A stretch of DNA of 64,000 nucleotides from Micrasema longulum. Lineage: Eukaryota; Arthropoda; Insecta; Trichoptera; Brachycentridae. Positions 1 through 10,900 of the stretch are shown one piece after another. How positions within the stretch are numbered: position 1 is the stretch's first letter; each line of letters begins with the position of its first letter. The translations under genes were made by a program, and so were the position numbers. Location: contig JAGVSM010000952.1 in the NCBI GenBank assembly GCA_022494885.1, positions 186,001 to 250,000 on the forward strand, in the 5' to 3' direction. A model generated the notes under the pieces. It ran no database searches, was not told where the DNA came from, and saw nothing but the letters and a program-made list of their open reading frames with translations.

Positions 1-66
1 AATTGTTTTCATTTATTGAATTCACTATAATGAAATCTGTTATCTACTCTGGATTCTTGTCGTCTT

Positions 67-285
67 GGGCCCCGATTACAATGGGAAGTTAACAGAGTTA
101 TCTTCAACTGACGAAAATTAGTATATTTGCATGAACGTTTAAAGTATCTTCGTCGGTAACCTATAATTTAACATGTTTAGAAGAAAAAATTGTATACACA
201 TTCTGCTTTTCATACCGGAAAACTTAATTTTGCTTTGTAGATAAAATTGAAGATAAATCTTAACTTCCCATTGTAATCGGGGCCC
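67..285 (+). mobile_element. MITE family T1, complete copy a (219 bp)
   Basis: Both ends carry the same inverted repeat, perfect for about 26 bp, starting GGGCCCCGATTACAATGGGA. No coding capacity is visible, so this is a non-autonomous DNA transposon. Three more copies occur at 19824-20056, 39616-39864 and 44163-44380, the last two in the opposite orientation. A shared internal segment around 145-160 (TATCTTCGTCGGTAACC) supports family membership. No clear target-site duplication is visible, so the superfamily is undecided. Confidence 0.85.
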
Positions 286-594
286 TGATTTATGGCACTT
301 GAGTTTTGTTTACCTTTTTCGCTGCCTTTTCTTTGTATTATCTAAATATTTTTTATTATTTCTCTAGAATGGCGTCGGATATTAAAGTTCACGTTTTACA
401 TAAAGCCCCATTGATTAATACACGCTAGTTTGAAATGTATTTAAGAAGTAAACAAAGAAAATGTAGTTTGTACGCAAGCAATAAGTATAAAGTATGAATA
501 AGTTACACATTCATAATTACACATAGATTCACATTGGCATTTTTCGCACCGCAATGCAACGGAGGCCGCCCTATATACGAATGTCTTGTACTTA
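286..594. other. Unassigned AT-rich DNA
   Basis: Between the MITE and the LINE fragment I see no splice-bounded coding sequence and no repeat shared with the rest of the window. TTGTTTAC at 306-313 matches a FOXO-type core, but such 8-mers are expected by chance in AT-rich DNA. Confidence 0.4.
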
Positions 595-1026
595 CGCAAA
601 TCTCCCAAAATATCAAACTAATAAACTTCAATTTGTTTTCAATGCAGCAGCAAGGCTTATTACGGGAGTAAAAAAATATTCTCACATCTCACAACATCTT
701 CGAGATTTGCACTGGTTAAAAAGCCCAGAGAGAATTAAATACAAGCTGTGCTGGACAGTATTCAAATCCCTTCAAGAAATGGCTCCAAAATACCCGTAGG
801 ACCTTTGTATTAGGGAAAATACATGTCAAAGAAAATCTACTCTTAGGTCAGCATTTGATTCAGGAATAGGAAAACTTGTCGAAATCCGGCGATCCGGCGA
901 TCGGCAATATATCACTTAAGTTTAGTTAGAATGCAAGTTTAGATATACAATTGTAAAGCGCCCTTGAGGTGATTTTTTACTAAAATGGCGCTATATAAAT
1001 CAGCCAAATATTATTAATATTATTAT
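595..1026 (+). mobile_element. CR1/L2-type LINE, 3' end of ORF2 plus 3' UTR, broken
   Basis: The + strand encodes the C-terminal tail of a CR1/L2 reverse transcriptase: NAAARLITG followed by a LRDLHWL motif and then MAPKYP, where a TAG (797-799) interrupts the frame. The same frame continues with RENTCQRKSTLRSAFDSG. The element ends in a short 3' UTR with TGTAAAGCGCCCTTGAGGTG and a microsatellite-like (ATT)n tail at about 1008-1026, as expected for this group. The reverse transcriptase core is missing, so the copy is 5'-truncated, and an internal deletion after about 895 removes sequence present in the copy at 63140-63787. Confidence 0.85.
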
Positions 1027-1189
1027 GAATTTTTTAAAATGTATCATTTCTTTTTAGGAGACTATCTAATTACCTATTTATTAGTGTAATTATATAGGTA
1101 TTTAAAACGTTCACTCGTGCAGGTATACTGCTATATTCAATGTACGTAATTGTTACTTAAAAATAAAATTAAAAATTATGCCCATCTTG

Positions 1190-1335
1190 TCGCTGTGCCG
1201 CGACGGCGGCGGCGGCGGCTGTTTCGCGTGGCGTCGTGCTCACACCGCGCCGCGGAATTATCAGAAAATGCCACAGCGCGACGCGACGCGACCCGAGCGT
1301 CCGAGCAAATGGCGCTGTTCAATGTAAAAATGTAC
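1190..1335. promoter_or_regulatory. GC-rich island with (GGC)n, candidate promoter or 5' exon region
   Basis: This stretch is strikingly GC- and CpG-rich against an AT-rich background and includes a short GGC run at about 1204-1219. It lies 1.6 kb upstream of the FOXO exon. No repeat copy is seen elsewhere. A 104-codon + frame (1150-1464) crosses it but resembles no family I know, is arginine-rich as a by-product of CG codons, and lacks convincing splice signals, so I do not call it coding. An alternative promoter is plausible but unproven. Confidence 0.35.
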
Positions 1336-2953
1336 ACGAATCCAACGATTCCGCAGAGCTCTGCAACTCCGTACATATTAAATATTCATTTCAGAATCCA
1401 GTCGTGTACTAGGAACAGATTACCAGAGCTGGTTTTCGCTCAATCGTCCCGCAGAACGCACTGATAGCAAGGTCGCGTCTGTCTCGCGTCTCGCCTGACC
1501 TTGGGCTTGGTACATAGTCGAGAAGATTCGATGCCGTTATAGCGCCAAATTCTTCTTCCGTCCGCGTCCGCGTCCTCACCAAACCACACAAATTAACACC
1601 TATCAATCCACCTAAGCATAAAGTCTCACCGAAATATTTCACTCTCGCGCGAAGCTATGTATTTCATCTGTGTCTTTTTATGAGGTTATATTTAGCGACG
1701 TAACTTACTTACAGCTGAGTTTTCGATTTTAAATCAAAATTTGGTCTGCAGCGAGACGCTGCGACCGCGCCATATTGAAACAATTATCGTCACGACTTCT
1801 TCAAATCTTGAATGTACCTAATCTTATTTGAGTTAGAAAAAACGTTTATAAAAGTTACAGCGTGATCAGTTTTGTATTAAGTAATTGTTGAGTTGTAGTA
1901 TTCAGAGTTCGCCTTGTCTTAAAATTAAACAGTGTTATGCGAAGCAATAATGTCATTATTAAATTGGGAATAAATTCAGGCCAATTTTAAGTTAAAAGGC
2001 GTATCGTTTCATAACGCATTTATAATATTTGATCAATAAACACTACTTGGTATTCACGCATTCATTTAAATCTCGAAACGTGTAATTTTGACTTATGATT
2101 ATATGTAATCGAATCGAGGTATGTATTTAAGAATTCATAAAATACTTGCCATAACATAATCCTATATAATTTAAATTTATTGACGATTATATTTATGATT
2201 CTTCAAAATCATGAATATATTATCATAATTATCAAAACAGTATAAACTAGATAAAATAATATCAATACAACGCAACTAGGTCATATCTTCTAATGGAAGA
2301 TTATGTTATAATATACCGATTTAAACTAATCTCAATTTATCCCAATTGAAAATATTCAACTAACATCACATTTATTGCAAACAAATGTATATAAAAGTTT
2401 TTCAGTAAAGGTGTACGTATGTCTTTGCATATTAAGCTTGAAACTAAGCATCTTAACTTCGTGTTACAAATAATCAAGGTATGTTGCAAATAGTACGTAC
2501 GTAGGGGTGCCAAAGCAATTATTTATGCACCATTATAAATATGTGAACAAGAGTAAGAAGAAAGGAGAAGAAAACATAGTAGAGTATGCTAAATGAATGT
2601 TAAGGGGTCTATTTTCAAACTTATTTAGAGAAATAAATTTTACTGAAATAACTTATGAAGAATTTTACCTATATCTGCAATACAATTGTTTTTATTTACA
2701 ATTGGTTCTAGAATCTCGCTAGTGAAAGCTTTTGAATACATAATATATAACAGAATTTAAAAAAATGTTAAATATTGATTCAATTATGATTACGATGGTT
2801 AATATTACGCAGTACCTAATGTAATCCTTTCAACATCAAATTATTAGTTATAAGCGGTGTAAATACCCAGACTATCAGATTCCTTTCTCTGTTTTGTACG
2901 ATATGTTAGGATACCCTATTTATATTTGACACATATTTATTATTTTTTTAAAG
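1336..2953. other. Unassigned DNA up to the FOXO splice acceptor
   Basis: A second small GC-rich patch lies at 1740-1775 and a TATA-like TATAAAA at 1847-1853, without a well-placed initiator 30 bases downstream. Possible donors of the GAG/GTATGT and AAG/GTATGT type occur near 2118 and 2477 but no recognisable coding exon precedes them. From about 2150 the sequence is AT-rich, ending in a T-rich tract before the acceptor. Confidence 0.4.
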
Positions 2954-2971
2954 GGCTTTTGATGTCCACAG
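2951..2971 (+). promoter_or_regulatory. Two candidate splice acceptors, 18 nt apart and in the same phase
   Basis: A T-rich tract (2936-2949) runs into AAG ending at 2953, and a CAG ends at 2971. Both leave the exon in phase 1, so use of either keeps the FOXO frame and would add or drop six residues (GLLMST region). The first has the better pyrimidine tract, the second the better terminal trinucleotide. An ATG at 2961-2963 lies between them. Confidence 0.6.
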
Positions 2972-3189
2972 GAGCGACCATTCCTTCTCCAGCATCAGTG
3001 GCCGCCAACAAAAAGAACTCTTCAAGGCGAAACGCCTGGGGAAATCTATCCTACGCCGATCTCATCACCCAAGCCATAACTTCTTCTCAAGATAGCCGCC
3101 TAACCCTGTCTCAGATCTACGAGTGGATGGTCCAGAATGTTCCTTACTTCAAAGACAAGGGAGACAGCAACTCTTCAGCTGGATGGAAG
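2954..3189 (+). CDS. foxo: FOXO transcription factor, internal exon with the first half of the forkhead domain
   Basis: FOXO is the forkhead transcription factor at the end of the insulin/PI3K-AKT pathway; when not phosphorylated by AKT it acts in the nucleus on starvation, growth and longevity genes. The exon encodes 78 codons plus two bases. A linker ([20 protein letters not shown]) precedes the forkhead start [12 protein letters not shown]; helix 1 is YADLITQAI, helix 2 [14 protein letters not shown], and the FOXO-specific insert [14 protein letters not shown] leads into helix 3. The exon ends exactly after GWK (AAG) at a GTAAGA donor in phase 0, the conserved FOXO intron position. The upstream boundary is phase 1 with two possible acceptors, AAG at 2951-2953 or CAG at 2969-2971. 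The reading frame is open and undamaged. The N-terminal AKT-site exon and the rest of the forkhead (recognition motif NSIRHNLS) are not in the window. Confidence 0.93.
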
Positions 3190-3378
3190 GTAAGAATTCA
3201 GCTAATGTTTCAAACACCAAATAGAGAAAAAATAAATTTACCATTTTATTTTATTCATTTATGAACGAACAGTCCCAAACAGAATTAACACAAATTATTA
3301 TAAAATAATAGTTTACTTTAGCTGCAATAAAAAAGTAAAGAAATTATTTTTAGACCAGTAAAAATAATATGGTAACTA

Positions 3379-3783
3379 GGGGTGGTATTCTGAATCTTCT
3401 CTTCCCCCTAGAGAGGGGTTCATTTGGGGATTTGTATTTTATATGTTTGCGTTTACACTTTGTTTCATATTTGGTCACATTGATGATTAAACGTCAAATA
3501 AATATGAACACGTGAAATCTAACAAGATGATTTTCGTTTAGAACATCATTGCGACCTTTATTACCCAAATTATCCATTACCCAAATTATCCATTACCCAA
3601 AACACTTAATTAGGTTGAATTGACCAAACCGTAAACGTTTTTTTTCGTTTTACAGTATATACATCATTTGTCGTTTAACATCAGTGTGGCTATTATATGA
3701 TACAAAGTGTCGTCGCATTTAAACAATAAAAAACCCCAAATTAACCACTCTCTAGGGGTAGAGAAGATTCAGAATACCACCCC
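3379..3783. mobile_element. MITE family T2, 405-bp copy with long inverted repeats
   Basis: The ends are inverted repeats of about 55 bp, beginning GGGGTGGTATTCTGAATCTT at 3379 and its complement ending at 3783. There is no coding sequence. The first 14-15 bases resemble the ends of the elements at 33248-33346 and 39866-39985, whose interiors differ. No clear target duplication could be fixed. Confidence 0.8.
3561..3600. repeat. 16-bp tandem repeat, 2.5 units, inside the T2 element
   Basis: The unit TTACCCAAATTATCCA occurs at 3561-3576 and 3577-3592, followed by half a unit. Local slippage is the simplest cause. Confidence 0.9.
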
Positions 3784-3889
3784 AGGACCAAATTTATTTT
3801 ATTTTTTCAACGAAGAAAGTACAATTTATCGCCAAAACATCAGAATTACTAGTTGGATAATTCCGGGTTTAGTGCCCGTGGCTAGTGTT

Positions 3890-4015
3890 GACTTCAAACC
3901 TCACTCTACCACAACTTTTTCCCAATTTCCTATAGCAAGTTATTTACAAATTATAGGAAATGCCCCCCAAAATTGAAATATGTGGATAAATCATAGGAAC
4001 GTAAATATTTACGGT
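3890..4015 (+). mobile_element. SINE B, 3' part
   Basis: This matches the 3' body of the copies at 31801-31970 and 44935-45150: a motif of the form TATAG(C/T)(A/G)AGTTATTTACAA followed by a run of C/A and a segment ending in AAATCATA(A/G)GA. The tRNA-like head is not recognisable here. Confidence 0.6.
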
Positions 4016-4082
4016 CAAAAAAAACAAAACGATCATAGTTATGTGTAGATTGAGTTTTTCTACTGACATTAGTTGGTGGAAC

Positions 4083-4310
4083 TGCATTTTAAATATAATA
4101 ACAAAAATACGTACATAGTTTTATATAGTTTTATTCCACTTTTATTTATAAATGTTTATCAGTGATCGGGTTTCGTCGTGACTGACATCGTCATACTGGT
4201 GAACACCAGATCACCAGTCTGGCGATGTCGGTCACGACAAAACCCGGTCACTGGTAAAAATGTATAAATAAAAGTGGAATAAAACTATAAACGTGTTTTT
4301 ATTATGGTAA
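4083..4310. repeat. Large palindrome of two head-to-head repeat units
   Basis: The left arm (about 4083-4198) and right arm (about 4200-4310) are inverted copies of one unit, sharing AGTTTTATTCCACTTTTATT and CCGGGTTT(C/T)GTCGTGAC; the centre is near 4199. A single arm of the same unit occurs at 47789-47890. The palindrome abuts the Helitron 3' end at 4311-4543 and may be part of that element. Confidence 0.8.
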
Positions 4311-4543
4311 TAGTTATAAGTCTTTTTATATATATTTCTTCTGTACGTGCGTATGTTACTGAACTCCTAAACGGCTGGACCGATTTTGATGAATTTTTTG
4401 TGTGTTTGAGTGGGTCCCTGGATGGTTTAGATTTACAATTGGACCCGGTTGGTGAGAAATTCAAATTAAAAAAACGCTTGCTGAACCAGCTAATAGCAAG
4501 CAAGCCAACGTTCTAGCGGGACAACGTCTATCGGGTCCGCTAG
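4311..4543 (+). mobile_element. Non-autonomous Helitron, 3' end
   Basis: The stretch CTAAACGGCTGGACCGATTT and the end TCGGGTCCGCTAG are of the form found in lepidopteran non-autonomous Helitrons. The element finishes in CTAG at 4540-4543, followed by T, and the last 31 bases form a short stem (CTAGCGG at 4513-4519 with CCGCTAG at 4537-4543). No Rep/helicase coding sequence is present. The 5' limit is not known; the adjoining palindrome may belong to it. A 70-codon frame at 4304-4516 is incidental. Confidence 0.75.
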
Positions 4544-4756
4544 TGTAGTATAAACTACAAACACTTTGATTATTTCTGTCAATGAAATTGGACATGGAAA
4601 GACTAATACTTGCGATCTCATCCGGAATATAAATGTAAATTTAGCACCTAGATAATTATAATGCCAAAAACATGCCCTCATCGAGCAGATTCAATTCTAA
4701 GCAATCGGATAGAACAATATGCAAAATGTATACAGTAGAACTCCGTTTATCACGGC
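4544..4756. other. Unassigned DNA
   Basis: No repeat or coding signal was recognised between the Helitron end and the next SINE. Confidence 0.4.
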
Positions 4757-4945
4757 GGCCTCCGTGGTGTAGTGGTCAAGACGCTTGACTCACGCACGGA
4801 AGGTTCCGGGTTCGATTCCCGGTGAGAACACAAAAAAAATAAAATGTGATTTTTCTCAAGCCTGGGTGCTCTGTGATGTAATTCACCACTGTAATTAGGC
4901 CTCCTGGCCTGTTGTGGTGCAAAAAAAAATTAAAAAAAAAAAAAA
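4757..4945 (+). mobile_element. SINE C, complete copy
   Basis: This is a tRNA-derived short interspersed element. The head carries an A box (TGGTGTAGTGG, 4766-4776) and a perfect B box (GGTTCGATTCC, 4809-4819) of an RNA polymerase III promoter. The tRNA-unrelated body contains CAAGCCTGGGTG and GGCCTCCTGGCCTGTTGTGG, and an A-rich tail ends near 4945. Other copies are at 31451-31620 (+) and 24757-24928 (-). It is not a functional tRNA gene: no acceptor-stem pairing follows the B box. Confidence 0.85.
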
Positions 4946-7609
4946 GGTAAAATGTAATGTAAAATCCGTATTCCACTCATCCGGATTGCCAAATATCAGT
5001 AATTTAGAAATAAAGGAAAGGTTTAAATTTTAATTTTAATAAAGGAAATATGGACGTCTAGGCATTTACAAGGCTTATGACCTGTCATTCCCTTCTCAAA
5101 AATGAAGCGGGAAACGGATTTCAGAAATACAAAACTTTGAAAAATCGTAGCGCAGATAATACGATATATAAAAAAAAAATATAATAATTTTGACTTTGTT
5201 TAACAGCCTATTAACAAATAATTATTTTTTTTGAACTGAACTGAACTTCCTCATTAATCTCTATTCCTCTTTAAAACGCAAATTACAACCGCGAGTTAAA
5301 TATAATAAAATAAATCGCTCAAATAATACGGGTAAGTAAAAAAGAATTACAAAAACAAGTTCTTAATCTAAATATATAAAAAAAATAGTTTTTTACTATC
5401 AGTACCTACCTAAGAAGTATTCTGAATATTTTTTTGGTTTAGTTTATATTTACACCAAATGATGGGTAATTCTAAATACCCAAAATTCGTTCTTATTCAT
5501 ATTGAACTCGTTTGTGACGTAAAAATACAATGTCTTTTTTTTCTGCTTTCGATTGAAATTAGTTAAATCGTAAATAATTCACCCAATCAAGTTACTTCCA
5601 AGATTTTAAAAATATTCATATGAATTACAAGGAAATAACAACTTTAAAAAGGGCTAGTGTCCAAATTATTATCATCACCAAAAAACGCCGACCTCCATTA
5701 TATGAATTTTAATCACATTAGATCTTATAAATGTTTTGAAATTCATCGTGTCATAGAAAATCAATCAGGAAAAATACTTTGGATGTAACAAACATTTCTC
5801 TGCTCTCAGTTTAAATCACTAAGGGCCTTACTTATAAATCGGGTATAAAGTTAAACTTGAGAATAGTGGTAGAATAATGATGGTATAGCAAAAAGTATTT
5901 ATTTATTTATTCATTCAAAATTACACTAGTTTAAATATTAATGAACTTATAAAGGTTTTTTAGGCTATGCCCGTGTCAATTACTTATAAACCTTGCATAG
6001 AGTTAAACTCGGTTTAAATCTGGGATAGCGATCATAGAAACTTATACCTGCACATTATGTGGTATAACGCTGGAATAAGCACGCAATCTGTCAAAAGTCA
6101 TATTTTTCAGTAATCAAAATGGATAGTTTATCAGTTTTTTTTTTCAATTTTAAATAATTTCGAAAAAATACGACAAATTAAGCAATAATTCATAGCATCT
6201 TTATTTTGAACCTAAACAGAAGGAGTCGAAAATGCTCACTTTCTTCTATTTGACATTCCATTTTGAAGCACTATAATCAAATAAAATAATATATGTTACG
6301 TAAAAGCAAACACAATATCTTTGTAGGATTTTGTAATAATATTTTTAAGCCTTGCCAAAGGAACAGTGATGTTCCCATTTAATACGTCGTTATATGATTT
6401 TACATGGAGCTAGTTCAAGTTAGCGCTAACTTATATTTTAACAGTTCGGTGTTTATTTATTTTTATACTAACGGTTCAAGGATCCTTTTACAATAAAAAG
6501 TTTTACAGAAATAATCACAGCAGTGAACAATTCATTTTGTAATATATTATGAAATATAACTATATAATTCAACTGAATAATTAAAACTAAACAAATTAGT
6601 TAAAGTAATATATTTTTTTTTTAACTACAAAAAAGTAGAAAACAAACATAAAACATCCAAGTTGACAAATAAAAGATAACAATTAAAGCGAGATAATCTT
6701 ACACTCTAAACATAAATATAACAAAGTAAAATTAAGAAAATTTAACGTAAACATAATGTGGCTAGTATTTAGGTAGGTAATTATAAAAAAGAAAAATAAT
6801 GCTACAATAATACTTTATAAATAATAAATTTTTTGGATCAATATAAAAGCTCAAATAATCTTAATCTTATTTTAATTATTATGTACTGCATATTATACTA
6901 TTATTATTTGGGTTGTTTAATTTCAACAGGCGAATATGGTTGGTACATGTTTATCGGAAATATTTAAGAAAAATATCAGGAATTGTGACGGAGAGAAGAT
7001 GGTTAGATTTAAAGTATTTTTTCCTGGTAGCAAGAAGAAAGTCAAATTATTATCAAAGTAATCAATACTCTGGTAAATTGACATCTAATCTGAGGATTGT
7101 TAGTATACTCGTATATATTTCTAAACCTAATTCTGTCTATGGATTCTGGAAGATATGTGGAGATAAGTAGTTCAGGAGCATCGAAGAATGAATTAAGTTA
7201 GTAAATAAAAAATAAGTTTGTATTACGACTCCGAGAGGATTTTTTTAATAGAGTGATCCGGATTGTGATAGTTTTGAACCCCTGGAAGAATCTGCGCCAC
7301 AAATCATCTCAGGTGATTCCCCGCGGAACCTTTTGTCCTTGGCCAGCTAAACTAAACAGTTGGGTCGCGTCCAGAACCGGTTTAGCCACACAAGGCGGAC
7401 CACATACCGCCGGACAACGGATGGCGTGTTGTGCATAGAAAATTAATATGTGCATACATTATCATCTTATGTGTTGCGAGAGAAAGTATAAATGGCGCGG
7501 CTTTTTATCTCACTCTTGGCGTCACGTTGGTATACGAGTAGAACGGTAGCTTTTAATTATTTTTTTAGTCATTACAACTATACTTAGAGCGTCGGTGGAT
7601 GTGATGGAA
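4946..7609. other. AT-rich intronic DNA with minor repeats
   Basis: At 5045-5105 there is a piece of repeat X (CTAGGCATTTACAAGGCTTA...). At 5826-5866 and 5979-6018 there are two diverged direct repeats sharing ACTTATAAA and AGTTAAACT, about 153 bp apart, perhaps an old MITE. A moderately GC-rich stretch at 7220-7440 with a 61-codon + frame looks unlike its surroundings but matches nothing I recognise. The rest is AT-rich with no signal. Confidence 0.45.
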
Positions 7610-7762
7610 GGGAATATGCTAGTCTAGGTATTCACGAGGCTTATGGACAGTCATTGGGTCGTTTAACCCTCGTACGGCTATGATGTCACATGCGATTGGT
7701 GTACCAATGCAGTGCCCTATGCACCATTAGGTACGAAAAAGGAAATGATGATGATGATGTAT
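7610..7762 (+). mobile_element. Repeat X fragment followed by SINE A 3' tail
   Basis: Bases 7614-7665 match repeat X (CTAGGTATTCACGAGGCTTATG). Bases 7675-7762 match the 3' end of SINE A: GGTGTACCAATGCAGTGCCC, then TATGCACCATTAGGT, and a tail of (GAT)n ending near 7760, which is the family's usual end. Confidence 0.7.
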
Positions 7763-7835
7763 ATGAACAATATTTTAAGTTTGTCTGAATTTTTGTAGAC
7801 AAGAACTGGATTATAAATATTAATATACTACAATT

Positions 7836-7945
7836 ATAGGCTTATGACATGTCATTGGCTGGTTTAAGTGGCCATTTTACAAACTGTGTAACTTTCACCA
7901 TTCTGCCTATATTTAAACATCTATATTCCTACAATTCTTCCATCT
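7836..7945 (+). repeat. Repeat X, partial copy
   Basis: The string GGCTTATGACATGTCATTGG, then GGTTTAAGTGGCCA, and TTCACCATTCTGCCTATATT match copies of X elsewhere. The function and class of X are unknown. Confidence 0.7.
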
Positions 7946-10900
7946 GTCGATCTTCGCGAAGTTAAAGAGCTGAATTATTGATGCGGGTGAGATTCTGACC
8001 TTATTATTTAACCTACATACTAGGCAACGCCTGAATTATTTTTCACAAAAACAGCTTCATAAAAATAGCCAAATTATTGTTCGTTAATTTATTTATACAA
8101 ACATTTAATATTTTACAAAATGGCACAAAAAACACTGACAAATTATTCTGATTGTACTAGGAGTAGGCTCAGTATATAAAGGGTCGGCAAGCCATAAATA
8201 TTAGTATGCCTAGTGTTGCAATCGGTTCCTATATGGGCCAATGCCTGTTCTAAGAAACTGTTTTGTTGCGGCAAATATGGTTATCGAATATGTTTCCCAT
8301 AAATAAAAATAATATTGAAAAAATATAAAAAAAGTCATAGCCCAAAAATAAATTCATAGATGATTATTTATATTTATATAGTTATATGATTTTTTATATC
8401 ACTCGCACATGATTACGCAATATATTGCTGAAAAATATTAATACTGAATTTTTGATCTATTTATCTATTTAATTACTGAAAATTTCATTAAACAAAGAGA
8501 TGTTAGCTCAGTTGGATTTCTTTATCTAAAGACTAATTTTTATCTGCAACCGTTTTATCTTGAGTGCGAACGATAACGTTACCTATATTTTCAGATATTG
8601 GAAAGGTGTTCGTTCTATTCTATTATAATATTTTATAGGAATGCATTTTTACTATTAAATGTTTATTTTGTGTGATTTATCGACGTTTGTCGATAAAATA
8701 AACTCGAATTTTCAAAATAGAATGTAGAGTATTCGTTTGAAAATTTGTCGGTAACATAATTGGTATATTAACCGATGACGGTGCCATACGACCCGGCCAA
8801 AACAACTGACAATTTACCCTAAAATTTCAATTCCGGGGAAGAAAATTCGAAAGATCTAATCTAATTTCAGTAAATCCTTCGCGTTCTTGTTTAATCAATC
8901 CAAATTTTATTTAAATACTAATTTACGTCATGTTTATACGAGAATTCATAAGTCGTTTTTCGTTACATTAGCGATCTCTTAGTTTTTATCGGAAAATTCA
9001 TTGTAACATGTTCTAAAAATTTCCAGAACTCCACTGCATGTCTTAATCTTCTTAGTTAGATGCGTTTTACCAATTCTTACTAGTTATACTATATGTAATA
9101 TTAAGTGTTGTGAAGAATTACCGTATCTATTATAAATTTTACATGACGCTTTATGAATCAAATTTTATGTTTTTCTGGGTAGCCTGTATGTTGCACAATA
9201 TAACAAGGTACGGCCTTGTACGAACGGAACAGCAATAATATACAAAAACCAGGAATAACTTCAGTATTCGAAAGGCCGTAAAAAATCTTTGGGCTTATAA
9301 TCAAATTCTGTATTTTGGTGTATTTCAATATACCTAATTCATATTTATTACAAATTATAACAATGATTATAAATACGGGATTGGGTGCATAAACAATATT
9401 TTATACAAACATACATTGTGTACTTCATTAGTTTTTCTAATACTTCTAAAAATTTCTTAGTGTGAATAAATGTGAGTTATTTGTGTAGACTACAAAGTTT
9501 ATGAAACATTTTCCCGTAATATGACAGTAGACATGCTGACTGCTGACTGCTGGCTACAACAAGAAATCTCTCAGTGTTTTATTGTTTAATATTATAAAAA
9601 TACAAATACCCAAACATCTTCATGTGTTTCTTCATACGTATAATAAAAATCTTGTCAAGTTTTTTTATCAAATTAAAACATTCATTAATAAGCGGTTTCT
9701 CTTATCTTTTTAATGGATTTTCTTCACGTGTATGATTTTAATTTGCGACCTATTTGATTTTACATTGAAATTCTTAATATCGGGTAAATTTCACATTTAA
9801 ATCATCAGAAAATTGTATGATATGATTAGTGTAGGTACAATATAAAATAATGTTTCGTTATAACGTTCAAAGAGTACATCAATTTAATTCAGTATTAATT
9901 CCCGAATATTGTAAATCATTTTGCCGATGAGCTTTCAAACATATATATATTCATAGAATATAAGGAATAATATGTAATTTTATGAAATTTAATTTGATTT
10001 AATACAGCGCTTCAATGAAATAATGTAAAAACATAATGTAATTATGGAATATAAAAATGTTTTACAATATGTTTTTTGATTGACATAGCCTTGTACTTTT
10101 TTGACAGTTGAATGAATAGATAGATACCCTGCGTATCTCTAAGACTTAAGATTTTTTTCTTTTTTTACTCCTAAGACTTAACACCAAATTTCAAAATAGT
10201 ATAATGAATTAATAAAAACACTTCAAACTAATCGGCTTTTTTTATGATATATACCTTTTTATTTTATTCAATTCAAATATTCAATAATAATCTTACATTT
10301 TTCTATGAACCGGGATTAGATTACATTGTTTTTTTCACACAAAAAAAACTCGATTTTATACGAATTCATATTCGTATATAGAGAGATATATATGTAAATT
10401 ATTTTACATTGTGTTCATGTGATATGATGTCAGGTCAATGTCACGAATTTATTATACATTTATAACAAGGCTACTGATGCTTTTTTCGATAAATTACAAT
10501 AAATTTTAATTACGGTAACTAGATATAAACTATTAATATTTTACACATGTGATTCCCGCCTAAGATTCTTTTGATTTATTTAAGAATAGGGTTTTTATTT
10601 CAAAATAAAGGGATGCATGTTTAGGGTGCCTTAAATACCTGATTTTTTAAGAAAAAATCCTGTCTAAGGTAAAAAATTAACAAATATTTTAATAAAAAAA
10701 TTATGTAAGTATACGGTACATATAAATAAACTGACGTGATTACTTCATTGACTGTAATTTTTTTTAGAGAGTTTTTTTTCTTATGTGCAAAAGTAATATC
10801 ATCACAAGAAGTTTCAAAATCGTCTTGTTTCAAGTCACCTGAATTAAAAAATACCTGTCTCAGAGCAATGCCGGGCACACGCCTGTCTAATCCTTAAAAT

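Larger units (their letters stand above)
1..2953 (+). other. Intron or 5' flank upstream of the FOXO exon
   Basis: No host coding exon was recognised here. The stretch holds one complete MITE (67-285), a LINE 3' fragment (595-1026), a GC-rich island (1190-1335) and AT-rich unique-looking DNA. The following exon starts in phase 1, so at least one more coding exon must lie upstream of it; I could not identify that exon here and it is probably outside the window. The end is set by the first plausible splice acceptor (AAG at 2951-2953). Confidence 0.6.

Noticed and set aside
306..313. FOXO binding site TTGTTTAC suggesting autoregulation
   Set aside because: A single 8-mer; many similar strings are expected in 64 kb of AT-rich DNA, and no clustering was seen near a candidate promoter.
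1150..1464. 104-codon + frame crossing the GC island as a protein gene
   Set aside because: Arginine runs come from CG-rich DNA, there is no known similarity, no upstream frame support and no convincing splice sites; a longer minus frame overlaps part of it.
1409..1642. 77-codon minus frame as a coding exon
   Set aside because: No known motif and no splice context; the composition explains the open frame.
1847..1853. TATAAAA as a FOXO promoter TATA box
   Set aside because: The nearest TCAGT initiators are 21 and about 57 bases downstream rather than about 30, and such A/T strings are common by chance here.
4304..4516. 70-codon frame as a gene
   Set aside because: It coincides with conserved non-coding Helitron sequence.
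4757..4840. A functional tRNA gene (good A and B boxes)
   Set aside because: No acceptor-stem complement or terminator follows; the same head with a common body and tail recurs at 31451 and 24928, so it is a SINE. The same holds for 22600-22672, 43461-43560 and 50895-50965.
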